Positions 1-7,348 are shown, counted from the first letter of the stretch. The stretch is DNA of 8,348 nucleotides from JBJEXX01 sp051886215 (GCA_051886215.1 JBJEXX010000095.1:1-8348), one strand, 5' to 3'. The notes: generated by a model from the sequence alone, not told the origin. Made by a program: numbers and translations.

Positions 1-43
1 GGATTATGATTTTTTATTTTTTTATTTTAAACGCACTTTCCTT

Positions 44-74
44 ATAAATAAAAAAAGCAAACTAATTGCTTTTT
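44..74 (-). terminator. Probable intrinsic terminator overlapping the dnaJ stop
   Basis: Read on the minus strand, a perfect 9-bp stem (AAAAAGCAA at 74-66 with TTGCTTTTT at 60-52) encloses a 5-nt loop that contains the dnaJ TAG stop codon. The descending arm runs straight into a U-rich tract (seven T, then ATTTAT). The stem has only two G-C pairs, so it may be leaky. Because the stem is A-tract/T-tract symmetrical, it could also stop transcription arriving from the left on the plus strand. Confidence 0.6.
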
Positions 75-1180
75 GTAAAATTATTAAATTTATCTATTTC
101 TGAATCAGCTAAAGTTGTTTTATTTAGTTTTTCAAATAATTGTTTTTGTTCTCTTGAAAGTTTTTTAGGAGTTATAACTTTCATTACAAAATACATATCT
201 CCTTTTCTACCAGTAGATTCATTATCTATTCCTTTACCTCTAGCTCTTTGTTTATCACCTGTATCTGTACCAGCAGGTATAGTAAGTTTAATATTACCCC
301 AAAGTGTAGGTATTTCTTTTTTGCAACCTAAAATAGCTTCAGTAATAGTAAGTGGAACTTCTAAATATATATCATTTCCATCTCTTTCATAAAAATTATG
401 ATCACTTACTATAAACTCTAAATATAAATCTCCATTAGGAGCACCTTTACTACCTGCACCACCTTTACCTGCTACTCTTAATCTATTTCCAGTATCTACT
501 CCAGCAGGAATATTTACACTGATTGTTTTAGATACTTTGATTTTACCTTTACCATGACAAGATGTACATGTTTTTGAATATGTTTTACCAGTTCCTTCAC
601 ATTTGTCACAAGTGGTTTTAGTTAAAAAAGAACCAAATATAGTACTTTGTTGAGAAGTTATAGTACCACTTCCATGACATTTAGAACAAACTTCTTCTCC
701 AGTTCCACCTTGACCATTACACTTCTCGCAATCTTCAGTATAATCTAAATCTATATCTTTTTTACAACCATAAACAGCATCTTCAAAAGAAAGATTGATT
801 CTCATTAACTTGTCATCACCACGTCTAGCACGTGATGTTTTTGTACTTCTTCCAGATGAAAATCCAAATCCATCACCAAACATATTATCAAATATATCTG
901 AAAAATCAAATCCAGAAAAATCAAAACCGCCAGCTCCACCAAAGCCACTTTGTCCACCTTGGAAAGCAGCATGTCCAAATTGATCATATTGTTTTCTTTT
1001 GTTTTCGTCTGATAAAACTGCATAAGCTTCTTGGATTTCTTTAAACTTTTCTTCAGCATCGGCACTTTTATTTAAATCTGGATGGTATTCTTTAGCTAAT
1101 TTACGAAAAGCTCTTTTTATGTCTGTATCACTAGCATCTTTAGAAACACCCAGTATTTCATAATAATCACGTTTTTCCAT
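62..1180 (-). CDS. dnaJ: Chaperone protein DnaJ (type I Hsp40)
   Basis: Cytosolic co-chaperone that binds unfolded clients, delivers them to DnaK and stimulates its ATPase. All type I domains are visible in the 372 residues: an N-terminal J domain (about 1-70) with the HPD motif at 33-35; a Gly/Phe-rich linker (about 73-110); a zinc-binding region with four CxxCxGxG repeats beginning at Cys151, 165, 191 and 205; then the C-terminal substrate-binding beta domains. Length is normal for the family (about 370-380). The ATG is preceded by AAGGAG with 9 nt spacing. That SD lies inside the last codons of tldE, whose TAA ends 6 nt upstream, so translation is probably coupled to tldE. It is the last gene of the operon and is separated from dnaK by tldD-tldE, which is unusual. 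Identification is firm. Confidence 0.99.
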   Translation of the reverse strand: MEKRDYYEILGVSKDASDTDIKRAFRKLAKEYHPDLNKSADAEEKFKEIQEAYAVLSDENKRKQYDQFGHAAFQGGQSGFGGAGGFDFSGFDFSDIFDNMFGDGFGFSSGRSTKTSRARRGDDKLMRINLSFEDAVYGCKKDIDLDYTEDCEKCNGQGGTGEEVCSKCHGSGTITSQQSTIFGSFLTKTTCDKCEGTGKTYSKTCTSCHGKGKIKVSKTISVNIPAGVDTGNRLRVAGKGGAGSKGAPNGDLYLEFIVSDHNFYERDGNDIYLEVPLTITEAILGCKKEIPTLWGNIKLTIPAGTDTGDKQRARGKGIDNESTGRKGDMYFVMKVITPKKLSREQKQLFEKLNKTTLADSEIDKFNNFTKSN

Positions 1181-1186
1181 AATTAT

Positions 1187-2455
1187 TTACTCCTTTCCTA
1201 CTATTGTTATATCCTTTAATAATAATGAACAAGCTCCACTAGTTTCTCCAAAAAATTCTAAATCATTACCTACTTCTATAACATTAGAAAATAATTCAAA
1301 AATATTAGTTGATAAAATAATCATATTTAATGCTTTTTCTATTTTACTATCTTTAATTAAAAAACCTGTCGCTTGTAAAGAAATATCTCCAGTCAATTCA
1401 TTTATACCGGCATGTAATCCTTCAATATTTTCTATAACGATACCATTTTTTAACTCATTTATTAATTCATCATAAGATTTATTTCCCGGAACTAAGTAGG
1501 CATTTTTCATACCACTACCATTTCCACTAGGAGTTACATTTTCTCTTAAAGCAGTCTTTTTATCATATAATTTAGTAATAAATTTACCTTTCTTTACTAT
1601 TTCTTTATAATAAGTTTTACATCCATCATTATCAAATAAACTTTTTCCAATAAAATCTTTATTTGTAGGATCTTCAACTATATTAATCTTATCTGAAAAT
1701 ATTTTTTTATTGAATTTATCAGTTAATGGAGAAGTTTTTTTATTAATACTATCGGCATAAAACATATTATAAAATTTATTTAATAATTTATTGGTACTTC
1801 TATTTTCTAAAATAATATTGTATTTTCCTGTTTTTATACTTTCTTCTTGGAAACTTTCAATACCTAAAATTACTGATTTTATAAGTTTTTCTTTAAACTT
1901 TTTAATATCATATTCTTTTGAATATAATATGGCATTTCTTGTTTTTACTTTTTCATTATCTTCTAATGAAATATCTGCTGCAAAGAGATAATATCCATTT
2001 GAATCTTTTAATGAAGTTAGAGAGTTAGTTATTTCTTTTTCTTCATATAAATATTGAAATTGTAATTCTAAGGATTTAATTTGTTTATATTCTCTTCTAA
2101 TTTTATCAAATTCTTTTATATTTTCTTTTACTTTTTTAATATTTATTTTATCTGGTCCGGTTATGTCTGATGAAATACGAATATCTTCAGCAAATAAATC
2201 TTTATCATTATTATCTAACATTTCATAATCATCTTTTATAGTTTTAATAATATTATCTATATCTATTACATCAGTACTTATCTTTATAGTTTTGCCATTT
2301 ATGATAGATTTTATATTATATTTAGTAATATCTTGTGTATTATAATTGTCCATTCTACCATTAATATAAGCTAAGTCAACAATATATTCATGATTTGTAA
2401 ATACTTCTATATCAATACCTTTTTCTTTTGCTTTTTTTATCAATTCGTTAATCAT
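1187..2455 (-). CDS. tldE: TldE/PmbA, non-catalytic subunit of the TldD/TldE zinc protease
   Basis: Partner subunit of TldD in the heterodimeric TldD/E metalloprotease (also called PmbA), known in E. coli for microcin B17 maturation and CcdA degradation. The protein is 422 residues from the chosen start, close to the family length of about 450. No HExxxH zinc motif is present, as expected for TldE. The family signature is near the C-terminus: GLHAGINELTGD at 346-357, then QATGFLIKD and a VGNDLEFFG segment (about 395-403). An in-frame GTG nine bases upstream (2464-2462) overlaps the SD AGGAGG, so the ATG at 2455 with 8 nt spacing is preferred. The ATG overlaps the end of tldD by 8 nt (ATGATTAA), which implies translational coupling and balanced subunit production. 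The N-terminal two thirds are Lys/Asn/Ile-rich and less recognisable. The identification rests on the C-terminal motifs and on adjacency to tldD. Confidence 0.93.
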   Translation of the reverse strand: MINELIKKAKEKGIDIEVFTNHEYIVDLAYINGRMDNYNTQDITKYNIKSIINGKTIKISTDVIDIDNIIKTIKDDYEMLDNNDKDLFAEDIRISSDITGPDKINIKKVKENIKEFDKIRREYKQIKSLELQFQYLYEEKEITNSLTSLKDSNGYYLFAADISLEDNEKVKTRNAILYSKEYDIKKFKEKLIKSVILGIESFQEESIKTGKYNIILENRSTNKLLNKFYNMFYADSINKKTSPLTDKFNKKIFSDKINIVEDPTNKDFIGKSLFDNDGCKTYYKEIVKKGKFITKLYDKKTALRENVTPSGNGSGMKNAYLVPGNKSYDELINELKNGIVIENIEGLHAGINELTGDISLQATGFLIKDSKIEKALNMIILSTNIFELFSNVIEVGNDLEFFGETSGACSLLLKDITIVGKE

Positions 2456-3827
2456 TTTTTTCACCTCCTACAAGGATTTTACTTACCCGTATTGTAGGTT
2501 GACCACATGTTACTGCGATATGGCCACTGATAGAACCACAATATCCTGTACCAAGTTCTAAATCATCGCTAACCATATCAATTCTTTGTAAAATATCTTT
2601 AGTATTTCCTATTAAAGAAGCACCTTTAACCATCTTAGTAATTTTTCCATTTTCAATAAGATAGGCTTCTTTTACACCAAAGTTAAAGTCACCTGTATAT
2701 GTGTCTACACTTCCACCATTCATAGTTTTAGCATACAAACCATAGGAAATACTTTTTATCATATCGCTTATTTTATCTGTTCCTTTAGCTACATAAGTGT
2801 TATTCATCCTAGAAGTAGGCGGAAAAGTATAATCTTCTCTACGTGATGATGAAGTTATTTTATCTGGGTTTAAACGAGTACTTAATTCATCATACAAATA
2901 ATTTTTTAGTACTCCATTTTCTATTAAAATATTCTTTTTAGTTTTATTACCTTCATCATCTATATATGTACTACCCCAAGCATCTTCTATCGTACCATCA
3001 TCAATAATTGTAACTTTAGGATTAGCAACTAACTCTCCTTTTTTGTCATTAAGTACAGAAACATCTCTAGCAACAGAAGTAGCTTCTAAAGCATGACCAC
3101 AAGCTTCATGGATAATAACCGCTCCAAAAGCCGGACCAATAATAACTGGCATATCACCACTTGGACAAGGAACAGCCTCTAGTTTAGCAATAGCAATATC
3201 AACTAAATTTTTTACTTTTTCTTCTAAGTTAAAATCATCAAAGAAACTATAACCACTAGAATTACCAAAAGCTTCATATGTATAGTCACGTTTATCTTTA
3301 TTCTTTACATATATTTGAATAACTAAACGAAATAAGTACCTTGTATCAGTAGAAAATTCTCCCTTTTGATTAGCTATTTCTACATATTGTTTATCTTCTA
3401 AAAGCATTGCTTTTACTTGTTCTACTTTATTAGAATGATTTCTAGCAATTTTATCTATTTTTAATAATAAATTCTTTTTATCTTGTAAAGTATACTTATT
3501 ATTAAAATTTAAATTATCTTCTTTAATATATTTATCTTTTAAAATAACTTCTTTCATTACCTGTTTACCATTAAATGATTGTTTTAAGTTATTTACTGTT
3601 TCTAAAAGATGATCATAATCTAAATTATTGGTAGATGAATATACAACTTCTTTATCTTTTGCAAGACGAAAACCGACACCATTTAAGATTTTTGTTTTAA
3701 TTCTATCAATCTTACTGTCTTCTAGTAAATAGTTTTTCCTAGTGGTATACTCATAGAATATTTCTGAAAAATCAGCTCCAGTTGTTAGAGAACTATTAAT
3801 AAGTTTTTCAAATATTTTTTTGTTCAT
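2448..3827 (-). CDS. tldD: TldD, catalytic subunit of the TldD/TldE zinc metalloprotease
   Basis: Cytosolic peptidase of family U62/M103; with TldE it cleaves peptides and unfolded chains that can thread into its inner chamber. The 459 residues show the zinc motif HEACGH (HExxxH, His240, Glu241, His245) after a hydrophobic strand, as in TldD. A conserved PTSRMNNTYV segment lies at 337-346. A C-terminal GTGYCGS segment has Cys430 where the third zinc ligand of TldD is expected. E. coli TldD is 481 residues, so this copy is full length and appears catalytically competent. GGAGG lies 4 nt before the ATG. It follows dnaK after 44 nt containing a hairpin, and overlaps tldE by 8 nt. TldD/E genes usually stand apart from chaperone operons; here they lie between dnaK and dnaJ under the same promoter. 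Substrate is unknown; no RiPP precursor or toxin-antitoxin gene is seen nearby. Confidence 0.96.
   Translation of the reverse strand: MNKKIFEKLINSSLTTGADFSEIFYEYTTRKNYLLEDSKIDRIKTKILNGVGFRLAKDKEVVYSSTNNLDYDHLLETVNNLKQSFNGKQVMKEVILKDKYIKEDNLNFNNKYTLQDKKNLLLKIDKIARNHSNKVEQVKAMLLEDKQYVEIANQKGEFSTDTRYLFRLVIQIYVKNKDKRDYTYEAFGNSSGYSFFDDFNLEEKVKNLVDIAIAKLEAVPCPSGDMPVIIGPAFGAVIIHEACGHALEATSVARDVSVLNDKKGELVANPKVTIIDDGTIEDAWGSTYIDDEGNKTKKNILIENGVLKNYLYDELSTRLNPDKITSSSRREDYTFPPTSRMNNTYVAKGTDKISDMIKSISYGLYAKTMNGGSVDTYTGDFNFGVKEAYLIENGKITKMVKGASLIGNTKDILQRIDMVSDDLELGTGYCGSISGHIAVTCGQPTIRVSKILVGGEKND
2464..2469 (-). promoter_or_regulatory. Shine-Dalgarno of tldE that decides its start
   Basis: AGGAGG, read on the minus strand inside the last codons of tldD, lies 8 nt before the ATG at 2455. 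The upstream in-frame GTG at 2464-2462 begins on the last G of this SD and so cannot use it. This makes the ATG the likely start. Confidence 0.85.
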
Positions 3828-3845
3828 TATTCCTCCATAAAGATA

Positions 3846-3867
3846 AAGTTCTAGTTTCCTAGAACTT
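3846..3867 (-). other. Stable hairpin with GAAA tetraloop between dnaK and tldD
   Basis: On the minus strand AAGTTCTAG (3867-3859), GAAA, CTAGAACTT (3854-3846) form a perfect 9-bp stem with a GNRA-type loop, starting 4 nt after the dnaK stop codon. The bases that follow (TATCTTTATGGAGG) lack a real U-tract, so full termination is unlikely. An RNA-processing, stabilising or attenuating element that keeps dnaK message above tldD-tldE-dnaJ message is more plausible, but this is inference. Confidence 0.7.
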
Positions 3868-3871
3868 ATTT

Positions 3872-5689
3872 TTATTTTTCTTCAAATTCAGCGTCTTTTA
3901 CATCATCATCTTTTTTATCATCAGTAGTATTTTCTGTATTAGCTTCTTGTTGTTCTTTTTGAACTTGTTCATATACTTTTGTAGCAAGTGCCATAGCTAC
4001 TTCTTGTAATTCATCTTTTTTCTTTTTAATTTCATCTATATCATTTTTATCTAAAGCATCTTTTACTTCTTTGATTAGTTTTTCTGCCTTTTCTTTATCT
4101 TTTTTGTCAGCTTTATCTCCTAAATCTTTAATAGCTTTTTCTGTTTGGAATACTAATTGTTCTGCTTCATTTTTTAAATCAGCTTCTTCTTTTCTTTTCT
4201 TATCTTCTTCTTTATGAGCTTCAGCTTCTTTCATCATCTTATCTATTTCTTCGTCTGAAAGGTTTGTATTTGAAGTAATAGTTATAGCTTGTTCTTTATT
4301 AGTTCCTAAATCTTTAGCTTTAACATTAACGATACCATTAGCGTCAATATCAAATGTTACTTCTATTTGTGGTACTCCACGAGGTGCGGCTGGAATTCCT
4401 GTTAATTGGAATCTTCCTAGTGTTTTATTGTCTGCAGCCATACTTCTTTCACCTTGTAATACGTGAATATCTACAGCTGGTTGATTATCAGCAGCAGTTG
4501 AGAATATTTGTGATTTGCTAGTTGGGATAGTTGTATTTCTTTCAATTAATGGTGTCATAACTCCACCCATAGTTTCAATTCCTAGTGAAAGTGGTGTAAC
4601 ATCAAGCAATACGATATCATTTACTTCTCCTGTTAATACTCCACCTTGAATAGCAGCACCCATAGCAACTACTTCATCCGGATTAACTTCACGAGATGGT
4701 TCTTTACCTAATTCTTTCTTAATTGTTTCAACAACTAATGGAATACGAGTAGATCCACCTACTAAAATAACTTTATTTAAGTCGCTAGCTTTAATTTTAG
4801 CATCTTTTAAAGCGTTTCTAACAGGTGTTAAAGTTGATTCTACTAAATCAGAAATTAAATCTTCAAATTTAGCACGAGTTAATGTCATATCTAAATGTAA
4901 TGGACCATCTTCTCCTTGTGAAATAAATGGAGCTGAGATTTGTGTTGAAGTAACTCCTGATAAGTCTTTTTTTGCTTTTTCAGCAATTTCTTTTAGTCTT
5001 TGCATAGCCATTTTATCTTTAGATAAGTCAACACCATTTTCTTTTTTAAATGATTCAACTAAATAATCAATAATTCTATTATCAAAGTCATCTCCACCTA
5101 ATTTATTATTACCATTAGTAGATTTAACTTCAAATACACCATCACCAAGTTCCATGATAGATACATCAAAAGTACCTCCACCTAAGTCATAAACTAATAC
5201 AGTTTGTAAATCATCTTGTTTATCAAGTCCATATGATAAAGCAGCCGCAGTTGGTTCATTGATAATTCTTTCAACATCAAGTCCTGCGATTTTACCAGCA
5301 TTCTTGGTAGCTTGACGTTCTGCGTCATTGAAATATGCTGGAACAGTAATAACTGCTTTTTCTACTTTTTCTCCTAAATAGCTTTCAGCATAATTTTTTA
5401 AATATCCTAAAATCATAGCTGAAATTTCTTCTGGTGTATATTCTTTTCCTTCAGCTTTTACTTTTTTATCTGTTCCCATTAATCTTTTAATAGAAGAAAT
5501 TGTATTCTCGTTTGTGATTGCTTGACGTTTAGCAGCAGCTCCTACAATTCTTTCTCCTTTTTTAAACGCAACTACTGAAGGTGTAGTTCTTTCTCCTTCT
5601 GGGTTTGGAATAACTTTTGGTTCTCCTCCCTCTAATACAGCGACACAACTATTTGTTGTACCTAAATCAATACCTATTATTTTTCCCAT
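3872..5689 (-). CDS. dnaK: Chaperone protein DnaK (Hsp70)
   Basis: ATP-dependent cytosolic chaperone that binds exposed hydrophobic stretches, working with DnaJ and GrpE. The nucleotide-binding domain (about 1-355) has phosphate-binding IDLGTTNS at 7-14, NEPTAAALSYG at 144-154, DLGGGTFDVS at 168-177 and the GGSTRIP loop at 311-317. The interdomain linker region DIVLLDVTPLSLG is at 358-370. The substrate-binding beta domain follows, then an alpha lid (from about 480) and a Lys/Asp-rich tail ending DAEFEEK, close to the conserved DnaK end. At 605 residues it has the shorter nucleotide-binding domain typical of Gram-positive DnaK (E. coli is 638). AAAGGAG stands 9 nt before the ATG and overlaps the grpE stop (TAAAGGAG), so the two genes, 14 nt apart, are probably coupled. 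Base composition is less AT-rich than in tldE, as expected of a highly expressed gene. Confidence 0.99.
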   Translation of the reverse strand: MGKIIGIDLGTTNSCVAVLEGGEPKVIPNPEGERTTPSVVAFKKGERIVGAAAKRQAITNENTISSIKRLMGTDKKVKAEGKEYTPEEISAMILGYLKNYAESYLGEKVEKAVITVPAYFNDAERQATKNAGKIAGLDVERIINEPTAAALSYGLDKQDDLQTVLVYDLGGGTFDVSIMELGDGVFEVKSTNGNNKLGGDDFDNRIIDYLVESFKKENGVDLSKDKMAMQRLKEIAEKAKKDLSGVTSTQISAPFISQGEDGPLHLDMTLTRAKFEDLISDLVESTLTPVRNALKDAKIKASDLNKVILVGGSTRIPLVVETIKKELGKEPSREVNPDEVVAMGAAIQGGVLTGEVNDIVLLDVTPLSLGIETMGGVMTPLIERNTTIPTSKSQIFSTAADNQPAVDIHVLQGERSMAADNKTLGRFQLTGIPAAPRGVPQIEVTFDIDANGIVNVKAKDLGTNKEQAITITSNTNLSDEEIDKMMKEAEAHKEEDKKRKEEADLKNEAEQLVFQTEKAIKDLGDKADKKDKEKAEKLIKEVKDALDKNDIDEIKKKKDELQEVAMALATKVYEQVQKEQQEANTENTTDDKKDDDVKDAEFEEK

Positions 5690-5703
5690 AATTCATCTCT
5701 CCT

Positions 5704-6291
5704 TTAATTTAATTTATTTACTTTAACTGAGGCAGGTCTTATAACTCTGTCCTTTAATATATATCCTTTTAATAATACTTCTAATACTTCTCCATCTTTT
5801 TTAGAAGCATCAGTATCTGTTAGAAGTGCCATATGATAATTAGCATCAAATTCCAATCCTAAAGCTTCTATTTCTTTAACACCAAATCTAGTTAGTGTAT
5901 CTTGAAGTGACGCATAAATCATTTCAAATCCATCCAAGAATTTAGACATTTGTTCAGTAATAGTTGTCTTATCTACTTTAATAGCTCTTTCCAAATTATC
6001 CATAACTTGAATAATTTCTAATATTAAATCTTGATTAGCATATTTCAACATATTGCTTACTTCTTCATCTTTTCTTTTACGATAATTTATAAGTTCAGCT
6101 TGACTTGCTAAAGATTTGTGTTTAGCTTCTTCAACTTCTTTTTTTAAGCTTTCGATTGTATTATTTAATTCTTCAATTTGTTTATTTAATTTATTTTTTT
6201 CTTTATCACATTTACATTTTTTCATATCTTCGTGTTTTTCTTTATTACATTCACATTTTTCTTTTTGTTCTATATCTTTTTTATTATCCAT
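5704..6291 (-). CDS. grpE: GrpE, nucleotide exchange factor of DnaK, with Cys-rich N-terminus
   Basis: Homodimeric cytosolic factor that releases ADP from DnaK and resets the chaperone cycle. The 195 residues hold a long charged coiled coil (about 32-85), the helical part with INYRKRKDEE (68-77), and the C-terminal beta domain ending in the family signature FDANYHMALL (148-157) and GYILKDRVIRPASVKV (176-191). Residues 10-32 are unusual: Cys13-Glu-Cys15 and Cys26-Lys-Cys28 within a duplicated KCxCxKEK block. The start is ATG 6291, 8 nt after AGGAAG. Upstream in-frame GTG (6300) and ATG (6297) codons abut or lie 2 nt from that SD and are unlikely starts. The ATG overlaps the hrcA stop by 8 nt (ATGGATAA). 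Identification is firm; the role of the Cys motif is unknown. Confidence 0.98.
   Translation of the reverse strand: MDNKKDIEQKEKCECNKEKHEDMKKCKCDKEKNKLNKQIEELNNTIESLKKEVEEAKHKSLASQAELINYRKRKDEEVSNMLKYANQDLILEIIQVMDNLERAIKVDKTTITEQMSKFLDGFEMIYASLQDTLTRFGVKEIEALGLEFDANYHMALLTDTDASKKDGEVLEVLLKGYILKDRVIRPASVKVNKLN
6196..6258 (-). repeat. Imperfect in-gene direct repeat encoding two KCxCxKEK blocks of GrpE
   Basis: Two 24-nt units, 6258-6235 and 6219-6196 on the minus strand, match at 22 of 24 positions and are 39 nt (13 codons) apart. They encode KCECNKEK and KCKCDKEK. Both differences are G/A changes that alter an amino acid (Glu to Lys, Asn to Asp). The arrangement looks like a short tandem duplication within the disordered N-terminus of GrpE. 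Confidence 0.85.
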
Positions 6292-7279
6292 TATCATCAC
6301 TTCCTATGTTTTCTTTTATATAATTTAATATACTTACTACACGATTATAATCCATTCTTTTAGGTCCTACAATCGCAATTGTACCCTCTTCTTGATCTGT
6401 CTTATAACTAGTTTTAATAACAGTACAATCTCCATCAAAATTATTTTCTTTACCAATATAAATATTTATATCATTGCCTGTTTCTTCAATAGATGAAATA
6501 ACTTCTTTATCTTCAAATTTATCAAATATACTTTTAATTTTATCAGTAGTATTGAACTCTGGTTGTGTTAAAAAATTATTTTTTCCAACTATTTGAACAC
6601 TCTTATTAGTAAAATCTGTAAAAGCATCGTAGAAAGCTTTATATACTTGTTCATGTTGTGACACATATTTAGCAATTATAGGTTTTACTTCATACTCTAA
6701 TTTTTCATTTATTTCATCAATCGCAGTTCCAACAATTAAATTATTGATAAGATTTACTGTCTTTTTAATATCTTCTAAAGGTACATTATAGAAATTCATA
6801 TTTTTATGTTCAACAAAACCTTTATTAGTTACAATAATCGCAACTATAGTAGTTTCATTAACAGGAACCACATTAATTTCTTTTAATGTATTTTCATGTG
6901 AAGTTTTACCTAATGATATACTAGCACAATGAGTTATTTCTGAAATAAGTTCTAAACTTTTTTCAATACAATCATTAAGTCTTAAATTTTGATTAGAAAA
7001 TATTAATTGTAATTTTTCTAAATCCTTATTATTCATCTTATCATATTTCATTAAATTATCAACATAATATCGATATCCTTTTTCCGATGGAATTCGACCA
7101 GATGATGTATGAGTTTTTTCTAAAAGACCTACTTCTTCTAAATAATTCATTTCACTTCTTATAGTAGCAGATGAACAATTCAAAACTTTAGCAAGCATCT
7201 TAGAACCAACTGGTTTAGCAAGTTTAATATAATCTTCTACAATAAGCTTTAATATCTTACTTTGCCTATCGCTTATCAT
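6284..7279 (-). CDS. hrcA: Heat-inducible transcription repressor HrcA
   Basis: DNA-binding repressor of class I heat-shock genes; it binds CIRCE operators and needs the GroE chaperonin to stay active, which makes it a sensor of misfolded protein. The 331 residues show the N-terminal winged helix (about 1-70) with the hallmark stretches SSATIRSEM (36-44), LEEVGLLEKTHTSSGRIP (47-64) and GYRYYVD (68-74). A GAF-like and dimerisation region follows, and the C-terminal signature IVGPKRMDYNRVV is present. Length is usual (about 340). The ATG at 7279 is 5 nt after AGGAGG; an in-frame GTG at 7285-7283 starts on the last G of the SD and is rejected. First gene of the operon, so it represses its own transcription through the operators upstream. 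Its 3' end overlaps grpE by 8 nt. Confidence 0.99.
   Translation of the reverse strand: MISDRQSKILKLIVEDYIKLAKPVGSKMLAKVLNCSSATIRSEMNYLEEVGLLEKTHTSSGRIPSEKGYRYYVDNLMKYDKMNNKDLEKLQLIFSNQNLRLNDCIEKSLELISEITHCASISLGKTSHENTLKEINVVPVNETTIVAIIVTNKGFVEHKNMNFYNVPLEDIKKTVNLINNLIVGTAIDEINEKLEYEVKPIIAKYVSQHEQVYKAFYDAFTDFTNKSVQIVGKNNFLTQPEFNTTDKIKSIFDKFEDKEVISSIEETGNDINIYIGKENNFDGDCTVIKTSYKTDQEEGTIAIVGPKRMDYNRVVSILNYIKENIGSDDNG
6300..6305 (-). promoter_or_regulatory. Shine-Dalgarno of grpE that decides its start
   Basis: AGGAAG followed by TGAT gives 9 of 10 matches to the ideal AGGAGGTGAT, lying inside the last codons of hrcA. Spacing to ATG 6291 is 8 nt. The in-frame GTG at 6300-6298 begins on the last base of the SD and the ATG at 6297 is only 2 nt away. 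Confidence 0.8.
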
Positions 7280-7284
7280 TTGCA

Positions 7285-7290
7285 CCTCCT
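7285..7290 (-). promoter_or_regulatory. Shine-Dalgarno of hrcA, overlapped by the second operator
   Basis: A perfect AGGAGG lies 5 nt before ATG 7279. Its first two bases are the end of the degenerate second CIRCE-like repeat. The GTG that shares its last G would be inside the SD and is therefore not the start. Confidence 0.85.
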
Positions 7291-7315
7291 GGCACTATCT
7301 TTTCTCAAGTGCTAA
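7289..7315 (-). promoter_or_regulatory. Degenerate second CIRCE-like operator in the hrcA leader
   Basis: On the minus strand, TTAGCACTT, then a 9-nt spacer, then TAGTGCCAG. Compared with the canonical TTAGCACTC-N9-GAGTGCTAA this is 8/9 in the left arm and 6/9 in the right arm, with exactly the canonical spacing. It begins about at the predicted transcription start and ends in the hrcA SD. In the RNA the GCACT/AGTGC arms could also pair next to the SD. It may be a weak HrcA site or a decayed one. Confidence 0.55.
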
Positions 7316-7319
7316 TACC

Positions 7320-7348
7320 ATTATAATATTATGTTTAGCACTTGTCAA
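7320..7348 (-). promoter_or_regulatory. SigA-type promoter of the hrcA-grpE-dnaK-tldD-tldE-dnaJ operon
   Basis: On the minus strand TTGACA (7348-7343) and TATAAT (7325-7320) are both perfect consensus hexamers, separated by the ideal 17 bp. Transcription would start near 7313, giving a leader of about 34 nt before hrcA. A/T tracts lie upstream of the -35 box. The -35 box falls within the main CIRCE repeat, so HrcA binding would block RNA polymerase directly. A promoter this strong needs a repressor, which matches the heat-shock design. Confidence 0.9.

Noticed and set aside
6..47. Possible 3' end of a plus-strand gene (frame ending TAA at 45-47) converging on dnaJ
   Set aside because: Only 14 codons are visible, made of Phe/Ile/Leu-rich T-tract sequence. 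A convergent gene sharing the 44-74 hairpin is possible, but the window shows too little to call it.
66..392. Plus-strand open frame of about 108 codons opposite dnaJ
   Set aside because: It lies wholly antisense to the conserved C-terminal half of dnaJ, has no SD and gives a low-complexity product. The same holds for shorter frames at 795-983, 805-1065, 832-1044, 1791-1991, 6116-6328, 7500-7697 and 7712-7909, all shadows of genes in other frames.
1187..3827. tldD-tldE as part of a RiPP or toxin-antitoxin cluster
   Set aside because: No precursor peptide, modification enzyme, exporter or antitoxin-like gene occurs in the window. The neighbours are all chaperone genes.
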